This document shows positions 10,279 to 18,823 of a DNA stretch of 64,000 nt, in pieces. This stretch comes from Gluconobacter albidus (lineage in GTDB: Bacteria; Pseudomonadota; Alphaproteobacteria; Acetobacterales; Acetobacteraceae). Under the pieces are notes generated by a model that made no database searches, had not been told where the DNA came from, and worked only from the letters and a program-made list of their open reading frames with translations. Positions within the stretch are counted from its first letter, which is position 1, and each line of letters starts with the position of its first letter. The DNA is taken from positions 1 through 64,000 of the forward strand of contig NZ_BEWL01000007.1 in assembly GCF_002723915.1 (NCBI RefSeq). Direction: 5' to 3'. A program made the position numbers and the translations under genes.

Positions 10279-11661
10279 ATGACAAAAGCACCCGTCTTTC
10301 CCACGCTCCGCACCCGTCAGGCCCGTTACGCAGCGGGCGTCGCACTGCGCCAAACCGTCAAGCGTAGCAGTCACGCTCTCTGGACGGCTCCAGCCAAACG
10401 GCCTGATCCGATTGGAATTCTGCTGGAGCAGGGGAAGAGCCGGATTGCGGACCTGCTTCCCATCCGCCATCAGCGCATGAAAGCCTCGCCCTTTGCATTC
10501 CTGCGCGGGGCGGCGGCGGTCATGGCCTCGGACCTGTCTTTTACGCCTGCGACCGGGATACGCGTCCAATCCTGTGGGGACTGCCATCTGGATAATTTCG
10601 GGTGCTATCCGTCTCCGGAAGGGCTGCCGGTTTTCGATATCAATGATTTCGACGAAACGGCACCCGCGACATTCGAATGGGATCTAAAACGTCTGGCAAC
10701 CAGCCTTGTGCTGGCCGGACGCGAAGCGTCTCTGCCTGAAAAGCACTGTCGTCGTCTGGCGGTTTCCGCGGTCCGACATTATGTCGAGGAAATTGCCCGT
10801 CTGTCGGAACTGCCGCCGCTTCAGGCCTGGAACGTGCGGATTGATCTGCGTGCGGTCATAGACGGCATCAAGGACGACACGACGCGCACGGGCATGATGG
10901 AGAAAATCCAGTCCGAACTGGGGGCAATTTCCGGTCATTTCGGAATGATCGACCCCAAATCTTCGGTGCGCCTGAAAGAACATCCGCCTTTCGTCACGCG
11001 CCTGCCGCAACATAACGATATCGTCCGTGGGGCCTTCGCCCGCTATGTCAGCGACATGCCGCCCGAGCGCAGGATCGTGCTGGAACGCTATGCGCTGCAG
11101 GATGTCCTGTTCAAGGTCGTAGGGATTGGCAGCGTCGGGACGTTCTGTGCGCTCGGGCTGTTCACGACAGCCGATCACGAGCCGCTGATCCTTCAGATCA
11201 AGGAAGCCCAGACATCTGTGCTCGAACCTTTTCAGGGTGCCGTGGACATGACCAATCATGGCGAACGCGTCGTGACGGGGCAACGCATCATGCAGGCCAG
11301 TTCGGACACGTTTCTGGGCTGGACCCATACCAGCGGCAAGCGCACGACGGCCCAGACCGGCCGCAAGGCGGGTGGCGGGCGGGATTTTTATGTCCGCCAG
11401 ACCAAAGACGTGCGGCTGGCCATGATCGGCGAGAAAATCGAAAACGGTCTTCTGCCTGAATACGCGGCGTTGTGTGGACGCACGCTTGGGCGGTCGCATG
11501 GTCGTTCCGCTGATCTTCCGCTGCTGGCCGGCTATCTGGGGAAGGGTCATTCCTTTGCCCGCGCCATTGCCGATTTCGCGGTTCACTACGCCGATCAGAG
11601 CGAAAAGGACTGGAAAGCCTTCACGCAGGCAATTGCGGACAAGCGCGTCTGCTGCGCCTGA
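10279..11661 (+). CDS. DUF2252 family protein
   Basis: 460-aa protein of the DUF2252 family, whose members resemble aminoglycoside-phosphotransferase-like kinases but have no settled function. The hallmark motifs are present: RHQRMKASPFAFLRGAA near residues 55-71, CGDCHLDNFG near 98-107, and FDINDFDETAPATFEWDLKR near 118-137, the last rich in acidic residues that could bind metal. It starts 51 bp after msrA and may be read through from it. It is convergent with the ABC ATPase gene, with only 9 bp between the stops. No signal peptide or membrane segment is evident. Confidence 0.85.
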   Translation: MTKAPVFPTLRTRQARYAAGVALRQTVKRSSHALWTAPAKRPDPIGILLEQGKSRIADLLPIRHQRMKASPFAFLRGAAAVMASDLSFTPATGIRVQSCGDCHLDNFGCYPSPEGLPVFDINDFDETAPATFEWDLKRLATSLVLAGREASLPEKHCRRLAVSAVRHYVEEIARLSELPPLQAWNVRIDLRAVIDGIKDDTTRTGMMEKIQSELGAISGHFGMIDPKSSVRLKEHPPFVTRLPQHNDIVRGAFARYVSDMPPERRIVLERYALQDVLFKVVGIGSVGTFCALGLFTTADHEPLILQIKEAQTSVLEPFQGAVDMTNHGERVVTGQRIMQASSDTFLGWTHTSGKRTTAQTGRKAGGGRDFYVRQTKDVRLAMIGEKIENGLLPEYAALCGRTLGRSHGRSADLPLLAGYLGKGHSFARAIADFAVHYADQSEKDWKAFTQAIADKRVCCA

Positions 11662-11670
11662 GGGTGGAGC

Positions 11671-12984
11671 TTACTCCTCGTTCTCCAGATGGAAGCGGTC
11701 GGACTCTTCGTCATAGTCGAAGAGTTCGGCGTAACGGGCCCAGCCGATCGCTGTGGTGAGGGTCTGGCGTGCGTAATCGGGCGACATACTCTCTTCCATC
11801 GCCTTACGGAAGCGTGCGGCATCAACGACATGGCTCGAACGCTCGTCCAGCGTGCCACGGATGGAGCGGAGCAGGGGCAGGTGATGCAGCAATGCCGTCC
11901 GCATCAGGTCCTTGCGGGTGTCGGAATCGCCTTCGACGAACGCCTGGCCATCGGGCGTGAGCAAGATATCGCCGTCTTCCAGTTCCGCCAGATCCAGAAG
12001 CTGGAGCGATTCTCCGAGCGGCAACAGGTCATCGAGCGTCATCTGAAGGCGCTGCGCCAGTTCGGGCAGATCCGCACGGCCTGACAGCGGTTCACTTTGC
12101 AGAACTTCCATCAACCCGACCAGAACCTCGACCGCAAGATCGGGGAGCACGATGGAAAATGGCGGGAGGGTCATGCCAGAGGCAGAGGCCTGCTGGACGG
12201 GGTCGGCTTCGGACACGATCGGGGCACGGCGTGTCATGAGCGTATAGATCTGGTCCACGAAACGGCGGAAATCCTCGTCCTCGCGATTGCGCGGATGGGG
12301 AAAGGGCACCGCGATTTCATGTGTCACGCGCCCGGGGCTGGACGAGAAAATGAGGATCCGGTCACACATCAGAACTGCCTCCTCAATCCCGTGCGTGGCC
12401 AGAAGCATGGCCTTGAGCGGCAGGCGCTTTTCGTCCCACAGTTCGATCAGGTCGGTCCGCAGGTTTTCCGCACTCAGCATGTCCAGCGCAGAAAACGGCT
12501 CGTCCAGCAGCAGCAGCGAGGGCTGAAGGGCCAGCGCACGGGCAAAGGAGACACGCTGACTGAGGGCGTCTGAGAGTTCCTTTGGATAGGCGTTTTCGTA
12601 GCCCTCAAGCCCCATGACCGCAATGGCGGCGTCCGTCATGGACTCGCGCTCGGCACGGGGCAGACGGCGCATTTCCAGACCCAGAGCCACGTTCTGTCTC
12701 AGTGTCAGCCAGGGGAACAGTGCGCCGGACTGAAAGACGGTCGCCACGCCATCCAGCGGGCCTGTCACTGGCGCGCCCTGCCAGAGCACCTCTCCCGACA
12801 CCGGCGGCGTCAGCCCGGCCATGATCCGCAGCAGGGAGGATTTTCCGGAACCCGAGCGCCCAAGAAGGCCAAGGATTTCTCCCGTTCTCACATCAAAGCT
12901 GATGTGATCAAGGACGATCAGATCCGTGCTGCTCTCCTTGAGATAGGTCTGGCGACATTCGCGAAGGGACAGGAGGGATTTCAT
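11671..12984 (-). CDS. ABC transporter ATP-binding protein, NitT/TauT-like, with C-terminal AAA-associated domain
   Basis: ATPase subunit of an anion-type (nitrate/sulfonate-like) importer. The N-terminal 240 residues form the ABC domain: Walker A GRSGSGKSS at 42-50, Q-loop Q85, Walker B LLLLDE at 157-162 and H-loop H198. The ABC signature reads LSDAL (137-141) where LSGG(Q/M) is expected, which is unusual. The C-terminal half (about 270-437) matches the AAA-associated C-terminal domain seen in a subgroup of these ATPases. The permease gene lies 25 bp upstream on the same strand, so the two form an operon. No periplasmic binding protein is encoded nearby. Confidence 0.88.
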   Translation of the reverse strand: MKSLLSLRECRQTYLKESSTDLIVLDHISFDVRTGEILGLLGRSGSGKSSLLRIMAGLTPPVSGEVLWQGAPVTGPLDGVATVFQSGALFPWLTLRQNVALGLEMRRLPRAERESMTDAAIAVMGLEGYENAYPKELSDALSQRVSFARALALQPSLLLLDEPFSALDMLSAENLRTDLIELWDEKRLPLKAMLLATHGIEEAVLMCDRILIFSSSPGRVTHEIAVPFPHPRNREDEDFRRFVDQIYTLMTRRAPIVSEADPVQQASASGMTLPPFSIVLPDLAVEVLVGLMEVLQSEPLSGRADLPELAQRLQMTLDDLLPLGESLQLLDLAELEDGDILLTPDGQAFVEGDSDTRKDLMRTALLHHLPLLRSIRGTLDERSSHVVDAARFRKAMEESMSPDYARQTLTTAIGWARYAELFDYDEESDRFHLENEE

Positions 12985-13009
12985 GGATCTGCGGATTTCA
13001 GCCTGAGGT

Positions 13010-14656
13010 TCAGATGGTATATTTCTGGGCCGCGTTCACGGCGAGGGGTTGCAGGACCAGACGATCCAGCAGCATGGACAAAAGCGTCAGCAGCATCAGC
13101 GCAAGGATCTGCGCGCCCACGGCACCGCCGAGCACTTCGGAAAGCAGCGTAGCACCGAGCCCGCTGTCGGATGGCACGAAAGCCTCCGCCACCATTACGG
13201 CATTCCAGACCGGAACGACCGCGGTCAGCAGACCGCCGCAAAGTTCTGGGGCGATGGCGGGCAGAAGCAGCCTGCGCCACAGCAGAAAGCCGCGCAGCCT
13301 CAGGCCGGTGGCGACTTGTCGCAGACCTGAGGGGATGGCCTTTGCCGCATCCAGCACGACGATCCCGACCAGCCAATGCGCGCCCAGAAAAAGGAGCACG
13401 ACTGCGGAGTTGAGCCCCAGTTCCCGGCACAGGGGATAGAGAAGCACGGCGGGGAAAAGAGCGCAGGCCGCCACGGCACTCCGGCACAGATTCCGTAAGG
13501 CGGGTTTGCGTTCGCTGATCAGCAGGCCCAGCGGCACCCAGACCAGAAGACACAGAACCAGCGTTTCACACACATGCGACAGGGTCAGGATGCTCTGGGC
13601 CAGATCCGACGGAACAAGCCGCAGAAGACCGGCATGGTAGACCGCATAAATGAGCAGAAGCAGCGAAATGCCGGGCAGGAGCGCTCTGGGGAGTTCCGGG
13701 GAAGCGCCGCTGTCCTGTTCGGGAAGAATGCTCCGAGGGCGGCCGATGCGCCAGTTTCCGATCCAGGTGAGAGCTTCCCCCACCATTCCGCTGAGCCAGA
13801 GCATCGGCTTTGTCCGTCGCCAGATCGTCAGAAGCCATGACTGGGGACGCGGGCGCTCCTCAATCGGGCCTTCCGGTCGATAGCGCTGCGCCCAGCCCAG
13901 AACCGGGCGCATGACGCCCTGATCGACGAGGAGGATTAGCAGAAGAATGACAAGCGATATTTCAACGATCCTGAGCGGATGGTGATCCAGCATGGCGTGC
14001 AGGACCGCTGCGCCACATCCTTCGTTCGTCTGATGGCTCATCAGCATCATCAGACCTTCCGCAGCCAGCAGGCGCACCCAGAACGCCGGCATGGCCTGCA
14101 TGGCCCTGAAGGTTGTCAGCGGCACTGCGACGGGAATCTGCAAGCGCCAGAAACGCTGCCATCCCGTCATCCGCAGGCCAGTCGCCACTTCGTCAAGCGC
14201 AGGCGAAAGGGTATCTTCCGCATCCAGAACTGCTGTTACGATCCGCCAGATCATGCTGGAGGCCGCAACCAGAACGATGGTCACAGAAGCAGGAAAAACA
14301 GCCGCACAGATCCCGATCAGGCCAAGGCCGGGGACAGCGCGAGCAACCGAGAGGGCCGGGATCAGGAAGGCCCTGAAACGCGGCCACTGGCATGCGCCTC
14401 CTGCCACGAGCAGGGACGCCGCCACGACGGTCATGAGCGACAGCGCAACATGCAGCAGGGTCAGGGCTGCGATGACCCAGAGTCCCACAGAGACACCCGG
14501 TAACGCTCCCGTCACGACAGGCACGGCCGGAGAATGCCGGACGACAAGAAGCGCGACTGCGGTTACACAGAACAGGATCGAGAGTTCAACGCCACTCATG
14601 CGCTGGCGCCAGCGATGCATGATCCGCAAGGGCATGGCCATCGGGCTGCCCGTCAT
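13010..14656 (-). CDS. ABC transporter permease, duplicated (two fused permease domains)
   Basis: Inner-membrane permease of 548 aa containing two BPD_transp_1-type halves, roughly residues 75-230 and 350-540, each with a cytoplasmic EAA-like loop (DEVATGLRMTGWQRFWRLQIP in the first; LRQVATGLRLRGFLLWRRLLLP in the second). This is the arrangement of the duplicated permease of anion ABC systems, so one polypeptide supplies the whole channel. About a dozen membrane segments are visible. The first gene of a two-gene operon with the ATPase. The start at 14656 is uncertain: no strong ribosome binding site is seen and ATGs a few codons downstream are possible. Confidence 0.87.
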   Translation of the reverse strand: MTGSPMAMPLRIMHRWRQRMSGVELSILFCVTAVALLVVRHSPAVPVVTGALPGVSVGLWVIAALTLLHVALSLMTVVAASLLVAGGACQWPRFRAFLIPALSVARAVPGLGLIGICAAVFPASVTIVLVAASSMIWRIVTAVLDAEDTLSPALDEVATGLRMTGWQRFWRLQIPVAVPLTTFRAMQAMPAFWVRLLAAEGLMMLMSHQTNEGCGAAVLHAMLDHHPLRIVEISLVILLLILLVDQGVMRPVLGWAQRYRPEGPIEERPRPQSWLLTIWRRTKPMLWLSGMVGEALTWIGNWRIGRPRSILPEQDSGASPELPRALLPGISLLLLIYAVYHAGLLRLVPSDLAQSILTLSHVCETLVLCLLVWVPLGLLISERKPALRNLCRSAVAACALFPAVLLYPLCRELGLNSAVVLLFLGAHWLVGIVVLDAAKAIPSGLRQVATGLRLRGFLLWRRLLLPAIAPELCGGLLTAVVPVWNAVMVAEAFVPSDSGLGATLLSEVLGGAVGAQILALMLLTLLSMLLDRLVLQPLAVNAAQKYTI

Positions 14657-14686
14657 GGTGAGTGCTGTCCCCGTTCCTGATGGAAA

Positions 14687-14711
14687 CCAGAGGTTAAAAA
14701 GAGACCTCTGG
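14687..14711 (-). terminator. Hairpin downstream of dut
   Basis: An 8-bp perfect stem (CCAGAGGT at 14687-14694 and ACCTCTGG at 14704-14711) with a T-rich loop on the minus strand, followed there by TTTCC. It sits between the dut stop and the ABC permease start, a sensible place to end the ubiE-coaBC-dut transcript. The T-tail is weak. Confidence 0.45.
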
Positions 14712-14763
14712 AAGTCTCAAGTGTTTTCTGCATGCCAGGAAAAATTCTGAGGTCGTTGAGGAA

Positions 14764-15219
14764 TCAGTGACCGGTGCTGCCAAAACCGCTGTGGCCACGA
14801 ACCGTCTCGTCCAGCGTCTCGACTTCCGACCAGCGCAGGCGCGAAACCGGGGCCAGAACGCCCTGCGCGATCCGGGTGCCACGCTCAATCGTAAAGGGTT
14901 CGGTCCCCGCGTTCATGACGATGATGCGAAGCTCGCCACGATAGTCTTCGTCGATAGTGCCGGGCGAATTGGGCAGGGTGATGCCGTGCTTGAGCGCCAG
15001 GCCTGAGCGCGGACGGACCTGAAGCTCATAAGCCGCGGGCAGAGCGATACACAGGCCCGTTGGAACGAGAACGCGCTCGCCCGGAGCGATCGTCATGGGC
15101 GCATCCACTGCGGCCAGGAAGTCGAAACCCGCGGCACCGGCTGTGGCGTAGGCAGGGAGGGGAAGCCCCTCGGAATGAGGCAGGCGCGTGATGCGCACAT
15201 CAATCAGGTCTGTCGTCAT
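14764..15219 (-). CDS. dut: Deoxyuridine 5'-triphosphate nucleotidohydrolase
   Basis: Hydrolyses dUTP to dUMP, keeping uracil out of DNA and feeding dTMP synthesis. The 151-aa product has the five trimeric dUTPase motifs: [19 protein letters not shown], the [13 protein letters not shown] catalytic-Asp motif, RGTRIAQ and the C-terminal [10 protein letters not shown] arm. It is the last gene of the minus-strand group with coaBC (29 bp apart) and ubiE. The coaBC-dut pairing is widely conserved in bacteria. Confidence 0.97.
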   Translation of the reverse strand: MTTDLIDVRITRLPHSEGLPLPAYATAGAAGFDFLAAVDAPMTIAPGERVLVPTGLCIALPAAYELQVRPRSGLALKHGITLPNSPGTIDEDYRGELRIIVMNAGTEPFTIERGTRIAQGVLAPVSRLRWSEVETLDETVRGHSGFGSTGH

Positions 15220-15248
15220 GGCCTCTGTCTTACCCCGGATTGCGCGCC

Positions 15249-16439
15249 CTATGAAGGCGGATTGACAAAGAACGCTGCAATACGCTGAACGAGCTGTTCC
15301 GCAACGTCCGTCTTATCCATTTCCGGCCAGTTCTGAAGGCCATGATCGTCAATCAGGCTGACGGTATTGCGCATGGCACCGAATACCCCATGGCGGACAT
15401 CATTGGCCACCAGCCAGTCACATCCCTTGCGCAGACGCTTGGCCTGCGCGTTGTGCAGCACATCATCCGTTTCGGCCGCAAACCCTACGACAAGGCGCGG
15501 GCGTTGAGATGCGTGGCAGAGCGTTGCCAGAATGTCCGGGTTTTCCACCAGTTCGAGCGTGGGCGGCCCATCGCCGGTTTTCTTGATCTTGCCAGGAGCG
15601 ACGTCTTTTGCACGCCAGTCGCTGACGGCCGCCGTGCAGATCGCGGCATCAGCCGGCAGAGCGGCTTCACAGGCGGCCAGCATGTCCCGCGCCGTCTGGA
15701 CCGGGATGCGGCGCACGCCCTCTGGGACAGGAATCGAGACCGGTCCGCTAACCAGCGTGACATCCGCGCCACGCTTCGCCAGAGCCGCCGCGATGGCATA
15801 ACCCTGACGGCCCGAAGAATGGTTCGACAGAAAACGCACGGGATCGAGCGGCTCCACCGTCGGGCCCGCCGTCACCAGAACGTGACGCCCCGCCAGAGAG
15901 CGGTCAGGCTTCAGGTGACGCAGAATGGCGTCGCGGATCACCGGAGGTTCGCTCAGACGTCCGGCGCCGACTTCACCACAGGCCATGCTGCCCACATCGG
16001 GACCAATGACGGAGACACCCCGCGCCTCAAGCAGTTTCAGATTGGCCTGTGTGGCGGGATGCTCCCACATCCGCACATTCATGGCCGGGGCCAGCAGAAT
16101 GGGGGAGGTAGTCGCGAGAAGCAATGTAGTCGGCAGATCATCCGCGAGCCCATGGGCCATGCGGGCCATGATGTTGGCTGTGGCGGGGCAGACCACCGCC
16201 AGATCAGCACTCCGGGCCAGGGCAATATGGCCGATTTCGCTTTCCTGCGTGGGTTCGAACAGCGCGTCATGCACACGCTCGCCTGCCAGTGTCTCGAGAC
16301 TGAGCGGCGTGACGAAGGCCTTGGCAGCTTCGGTCATCACGGGCGTGACGGCAATGCCATCCGCCCGCAGCAGGCGCACGAGTTCGAGCGCCCGGAACGC
16401 CGCGATCCCTCCCGAGACGATCAGCAAGACGCGGCGCAT
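15249..16439 (-). CDS. coaBC: Bifunctional phosphopantothenoylcysteine decarboxylase / phosphopantothenate-cysteine ligase
   Basis: Two consecutive steps of coenzyme A synthesis from 4'-phosphopantothenate. The start at 16439 ([19 protein letters not shown]) matches the flavoprotein N-terminus; the upstream open frame to 16520 is inside ubiE. The product is 396 aa. The N-terminal CoaC domain shows [27 protein letters not shown] and the [12 protein letters not shown] substrate clamp. The C-terminal CoaB ligase begins near [20 protein letters not shown]. It starts 4 bp after the ubiE stop, so translation is probably coupled. Many related genomes have ubiB between ubiE and coaBC; here it is absent. 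Confidence 0.96.
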   Translation of the reverse strand: MRRVLLIVSGGIAAFRALELVRLLRADGIAVTPVMTEAAKAFVTPLSLETLAGERVHDALFEPTQESEIGHIALARSADLAVVCPATANIMARMAHGLADDLPTTLLLATTSPILLAPAMNVRMWEHPATQANLKLLEARGVSVIGPDVGSMACGEVGAGRLSEPPVIRDAILRHLKPDRSLAGRHVLVTAGPTVEPLDPVRFLSNHSSGRQGYAIAAALAKRGADVTLVSGPVSIPVPEGVRRIPVQTARDMLAACEAALPADAAICTAAVSDWRAKDVAPGKIKKTGDGPPTLELVENPDILATLCHASQRPRLVVGFAAETDDVLHNAQAKRLRKGCDWLVANDVRHGVFGAMRNTVSLIDDHGLQNWPEMDKTDVAEQLVQRIAAFFVNPPS

Positions 16440-16443
16440 GGTT

Positions 16444-17232
16444 TTACAGACGCCAGCCGGAATGGATAGCGGCAATACCACCGGACAGATTGCGGTACTG
16501 GACCTGCTCCAAACCGGCATCGCGCATCATCTGGGCCAGCGTTTCCTGATCGGGGAACATGCGGATGCTCTCGGCGAGATACTGGTAGCTCTCGGAATCC
16601 TTGGCGATGATCTGTCCCATCTTGGGCAGAACCTGGAAGGACCACAGGTCATAAATCGGTGCGAGAGCCGCGATCTCGACTTGCGAGAATTCGAGGCAGA
16701 AAAAGCGTCCGCCCGGCTTGAGAACGCGACGTGCCTCGCGCAGGACAGCCGACTTGTCCGTGCAGTTGCGCAGGCCAAAGGCAATCGTCACGCGATCAAC
16801 GGAGCAGTCGGGGAGGGGGATGGCTTCCGCGTCTACGACACAGACCTCGATCTTGCCGATCAACCCGGCCTTGATGGCGCGGTCACGGCCCACGGACAGC
16901 ATGGCAGCATTAATGTCGGACAGGATAGCCGGGCCACCCCCGGCACGCAGCCAGCCAAACGTGATGTCGCCCGTACCGCCTGCCAGATCCAGCAGCTTCA
17001 TGTTGGGGCGCGGATTGAGCATGCCCACAAAAATGCGCTTCCAGACGCGGTGGATTCCCAGCGACATCACGTCATTCATGATGTCGTATTTCCCGGCGAC
17101 GCTCTCGAACACCTCCCGGACCATCGTCTTTTTCTGGCCACGCGGGACATTGCGGTAGCCGAAATCAATGGTGTCCTCGGCCTGGGCGGAGGACTGGAAG
17201 GGCGAGGCGTTGTGTTCTGCGCTATCGGTCAT
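16444..17232 (-). CDS. ubiE: Demethylmenaquinone / demethylubiquinone C-methyltransferase
   Basis: SAM-dependent C-methyltransferase of ubiquinone synthesis. The start at 17232 (MTDSAEHNASP) gives 262 aa and family-like length; the frame is open upstream through antisense mutM but that part has no homology pattern. Motifs: VPRGQKKTMVREVFESVA, the SAM site LLDLAGGTGD, and RVTIAFGLRNCTDK. The enzyme would serve the ubiquinone pool that acetic acid bacteria use in their oxidative periplasmic dehydrogenase chains. Its start codon is only 30 bp from that of divergent mutM. Confidence 0.95.
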   Translation of the reverse strand: MTDSAEHNASPFQSSAQAEDTIDFGYRNVPRGQKKTMVREVFESVAGKYDIMNDVMSLGIHRVWKRIFVGMLNPRPNMKLLDLAGGTGDITFGWLRAGGGPAILSDINAAMLSVGRDRAIKAGLIGKIEVCVVDAEAIPLPDCSVDRVTIAFGLRNCTDKSAVLREARRVLKPGGRFFCLEFSQVEIAALAPIYDLWSFQVLPKMGQIIAKDSESYQYLAESIRMFPDQETLAQMMRDAGLEQVQYRNLSGGIAAIHSGWRL

Positions 17233-17262
17233 GAGGCAACCGATATATCGTTGAGGCCAGCC

Positions 17263-18096
17263 ATGCCAGAGCTTCCAGAAGTCGAAACCGTCATGCGCGG
17301 GTTTCGTGATGCCTTTGAAGGGCATCGAATTAGCCATATTTCTGTCAACCGCCCGGACCTTCGATGGCCGTTTCCCGCAGATCTGCGGGAGAAGCTGGAA
17401 GGCCGGCGCGTTCTCTCGTTCCGCAGGCGCGCGAAGTATATTCTCATGCGTCTTGAGAGCGGATGGAGCATGCTGCTGCACCTGGGCATGTCGGGCCGGC
17501 TCACGATCGGCAGGGCATGGACGAATGCGACTCCGCCAGCCCACGAACATCTGGTTCTGGAGACGGACAGCGGTGCGCGGGCAGGGCTTGTCGATCCCCG
17601 CCGCTTCGGAATGGTCGATCTTGTGCGGACATCCGGCGAGGACGATCACCGCCTTCTCGCGCATCTGGGCATGGAGCCTCTTTCTCCCACGATGACGGGA
17701 CAAGCACTGACGGCACTGTTCCGGAACAGGCGTACACCAGTGAAATCCGCCCTGCTGGACCAGAAACTGATTGCCGGGCTTGGCAACATCTATGTGTGTG
17801 AGGCGCTGTTCCGCTGCGGCATCCATCCTGAACGGCAGGCCTGTACCCTGACCGATCCGGAGACCGCAGCGCTTTCAGAGGCCATCCCGCAAATTCTGGA
17901 ACAGGCCATCGCCTCCGGAGGGTCGTCCCTGCGCGACTACGTGCAGGCTGACGGCACCAAAGGCGGGTTTCAGGACCTGCACCTCGTCTATGGGCGGGAA
18001 GGGGCTCCATGCCCCAATTGTGGAGAAGCCAGCCCGATCCGGCGCATCACACAGGCGGGTCGTTCGACGTTCTTCTGCCCGACCTGTCAGAAATAA
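17263..18096 (+). CDS. mutM: Formamidopyrimidine-DNA glycosylase
   Basis: Base-excision repair enzyme that removes 8-oxoguanine and ring-opened purines. The start at 17263 yields the required N-terminal PELPEVETV with catalytic Pro2 and Glu3 after Met removal. The product is 277 aa. The helix-two-turn-helix region lies around KSALLDQKLIAGLGNIY, and the C-terminal zinc finger has four cysteines (CPNC ... CPTC). The frame stays open for 1.3 kb upstream across ubiE and coaBC antisense, which is a compositional artefact. Divergent from ubiE. Confidence 0.97.
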   Translation: MPELPEVETVMRGFRDAFEGHRISHISVNRPDLRWPFPADLREKLEGRRVLSFRRRAKYILMRLESGWSMLLHLGMSGRLTIGRAWTNATPPAHEHLVLETDSGARAGLVDPRRFGMVDLVRTSGEDDHRLLAHLGMEPLSPTMTGQALTALFRNRRTPVKSALLDQKLIAGLGNIYVCEALFRCGIHPERQACTLTDPETAALSEAIPQILEQAIASGGSSLRDYVQADGTKGGFQDLHLVYGREGAPCPNCGEASPIRRITQAGRSTFFCPTCQK

Positions 18097-18143
18097 CCAG
18101 GCGCGGAAAGATGCCCCCATCCTGTGTAAAATGTGCAAAACGC

Positions 18144-18172
18144 TTGACGGGACCCGTCCGGGGGAGTAGAGG
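18144..18172 (+). promoter_or_regulatory. Candidate promoter for rpsT
   Basis: TTGACG at 18144-18149, a 17-bp spacer, and TAGAGG at 18167-18172, about 48 bp before the rpsT start. Spacing is ideal and the -35 box is near consensus; the -10 box is weak, as is common in alphaproteobacteria. Confidence 0.45.
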
Positions 18173-18219
18173 GCGCCAACCATTTACGCGACCAAAACGC
18201 AAAGTGAACCGAAAGATCC

Positions 18220-18489
18220 ATGGCAAACACAGCTTCTGCCCGCAAGCGCATCCGTCAGAATGAACGTCGCCGTGAGCGCAACGTTGCCCGCATGTCCCGA
18301 ATGCGTACGTTCATCAAGAAGGTCGAACTCGCCATCCAGTCCGGCGACAAATCCGCTGCTGCGGAAGCCTTCAAGGTTGCACAGCCGGAAATGCAGCGCG
18401 CAGCAGGCAAGGGCGTGATCGCAAAGAACACGATCAGCCGCAAGCTGTCCCGTCTGTCCGCCCGCGTGAAGGCTCTGGCAACCGCCTGA
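18220..18489 (+). CDS. rpsT: 30S ribosomal protein S20
   Basis: Primary 16S rRNA-binding protein of the small subunit. The 89-aa product is very basic and begins [21 protein letters not shown], the typical S20 start, with the conserved [10 protein letters not shown] and [16 protein letters not shown] segments. It precedes dnaA by 334 bp, as in many alphaproteobacteria, but a strong terminator lies between them. Confidence 0.98.
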   Translation: MANTASARKRIRQNERRRERNVARMSRMRTFIKKVELAIQSGDKSAAAEAFKVAQPEMQRAAGKGVIAKNTISRKLSRLSARVKALATA

Positions 18490-18512
18490 GCTTCACCTTC
18501 GGGTTGGAACTG

Positions 18513-18548
18513 AAGAACGCGCTCCCATCCGGGAGCGCGTTCTTTTTT
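18513..18548 (+). terminator. Rho-independent terminator of rpsT
   Basis: A 14-bp perfect stem (18513-18526 and 18531-18544) around an ATCC loop, ending in a run of six T. It starts 23 bp past the rpsT stop. Strong, textbook shape. Confidence 0.93.
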
Positions 18549-18641
18549 GACCGCATCCCAGAACTTTCCCCAAGCGTCTGACTTTGGGTTGCTTATGGGG
18601 AACACCCTCATGACATCCCGCTGAACCCTTCGTGTTCCAGC

Positions 18642-18670
18642 TTGCTTCGGGCAGAGCGGGCGCCTATCCT
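18642..18670 (+). promoter_or_regulatory. Candidate dnaA promoter
   Basis: TTGCTT at 18642-18647, a 17-bp spacer and TATCCT at 18665-18670. Transcription would start near 18677, leaving a leader of roughly 145 nt before the dnaA ATG. No clear cluster of DnaA boxes (TTATCCACA) was seen in this intergenic region, so nothing here marks it as the origin. Confidence 0.45.
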
Positions 18671-18758
18671 GAGCGTTCGACAAAAAAGTATCGGATGCCC
18701 GGCTCTCCGGAAATTCTCCTGCGTTTCTGCTGCGGATTTTCTGTCGAGAGCACAACCG

Positions 18759-18801
18759 CCCTGCGCGCAGGGAACCACAACTGATGCCCGCCTGCTGCGG
18801 G
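18759..18801 (+). promoter_or_regulatory. Two tandem hairpins in the dnaA leader
   Basis: A perfect 14-bp palindrome CCCTGCGCGCAGGG at 18759-18772 is followed by a second hairpin, CCCGC (18787-18791) with GCGGG (18797-18801), ending 9 bp before the AAAGGGGG ribosome binding site. They could affect translation of dnaA; the function is inferred from position only. Confidence 0.35.
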
Positions 18802-18823
18802 ACTGGACATGAAAGGGGGTACA

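Noticed and set aside
15925-17262. Long open frame upstream of and in frame with mutM
   Set aside because: It runs antisense through coaBC and ubiE, shows no domain pattern, and mutM requires its N-terminal Pro at 17266. Explained by codon bias of the opposite strand.
18550-18823. Replication origin next to dnaA
   Set aside because: No cluster of TTATCCACA-type boxes and no AT-rich unwinding element were seen; in alphaproteobacteria oriC is often away from dnaA.
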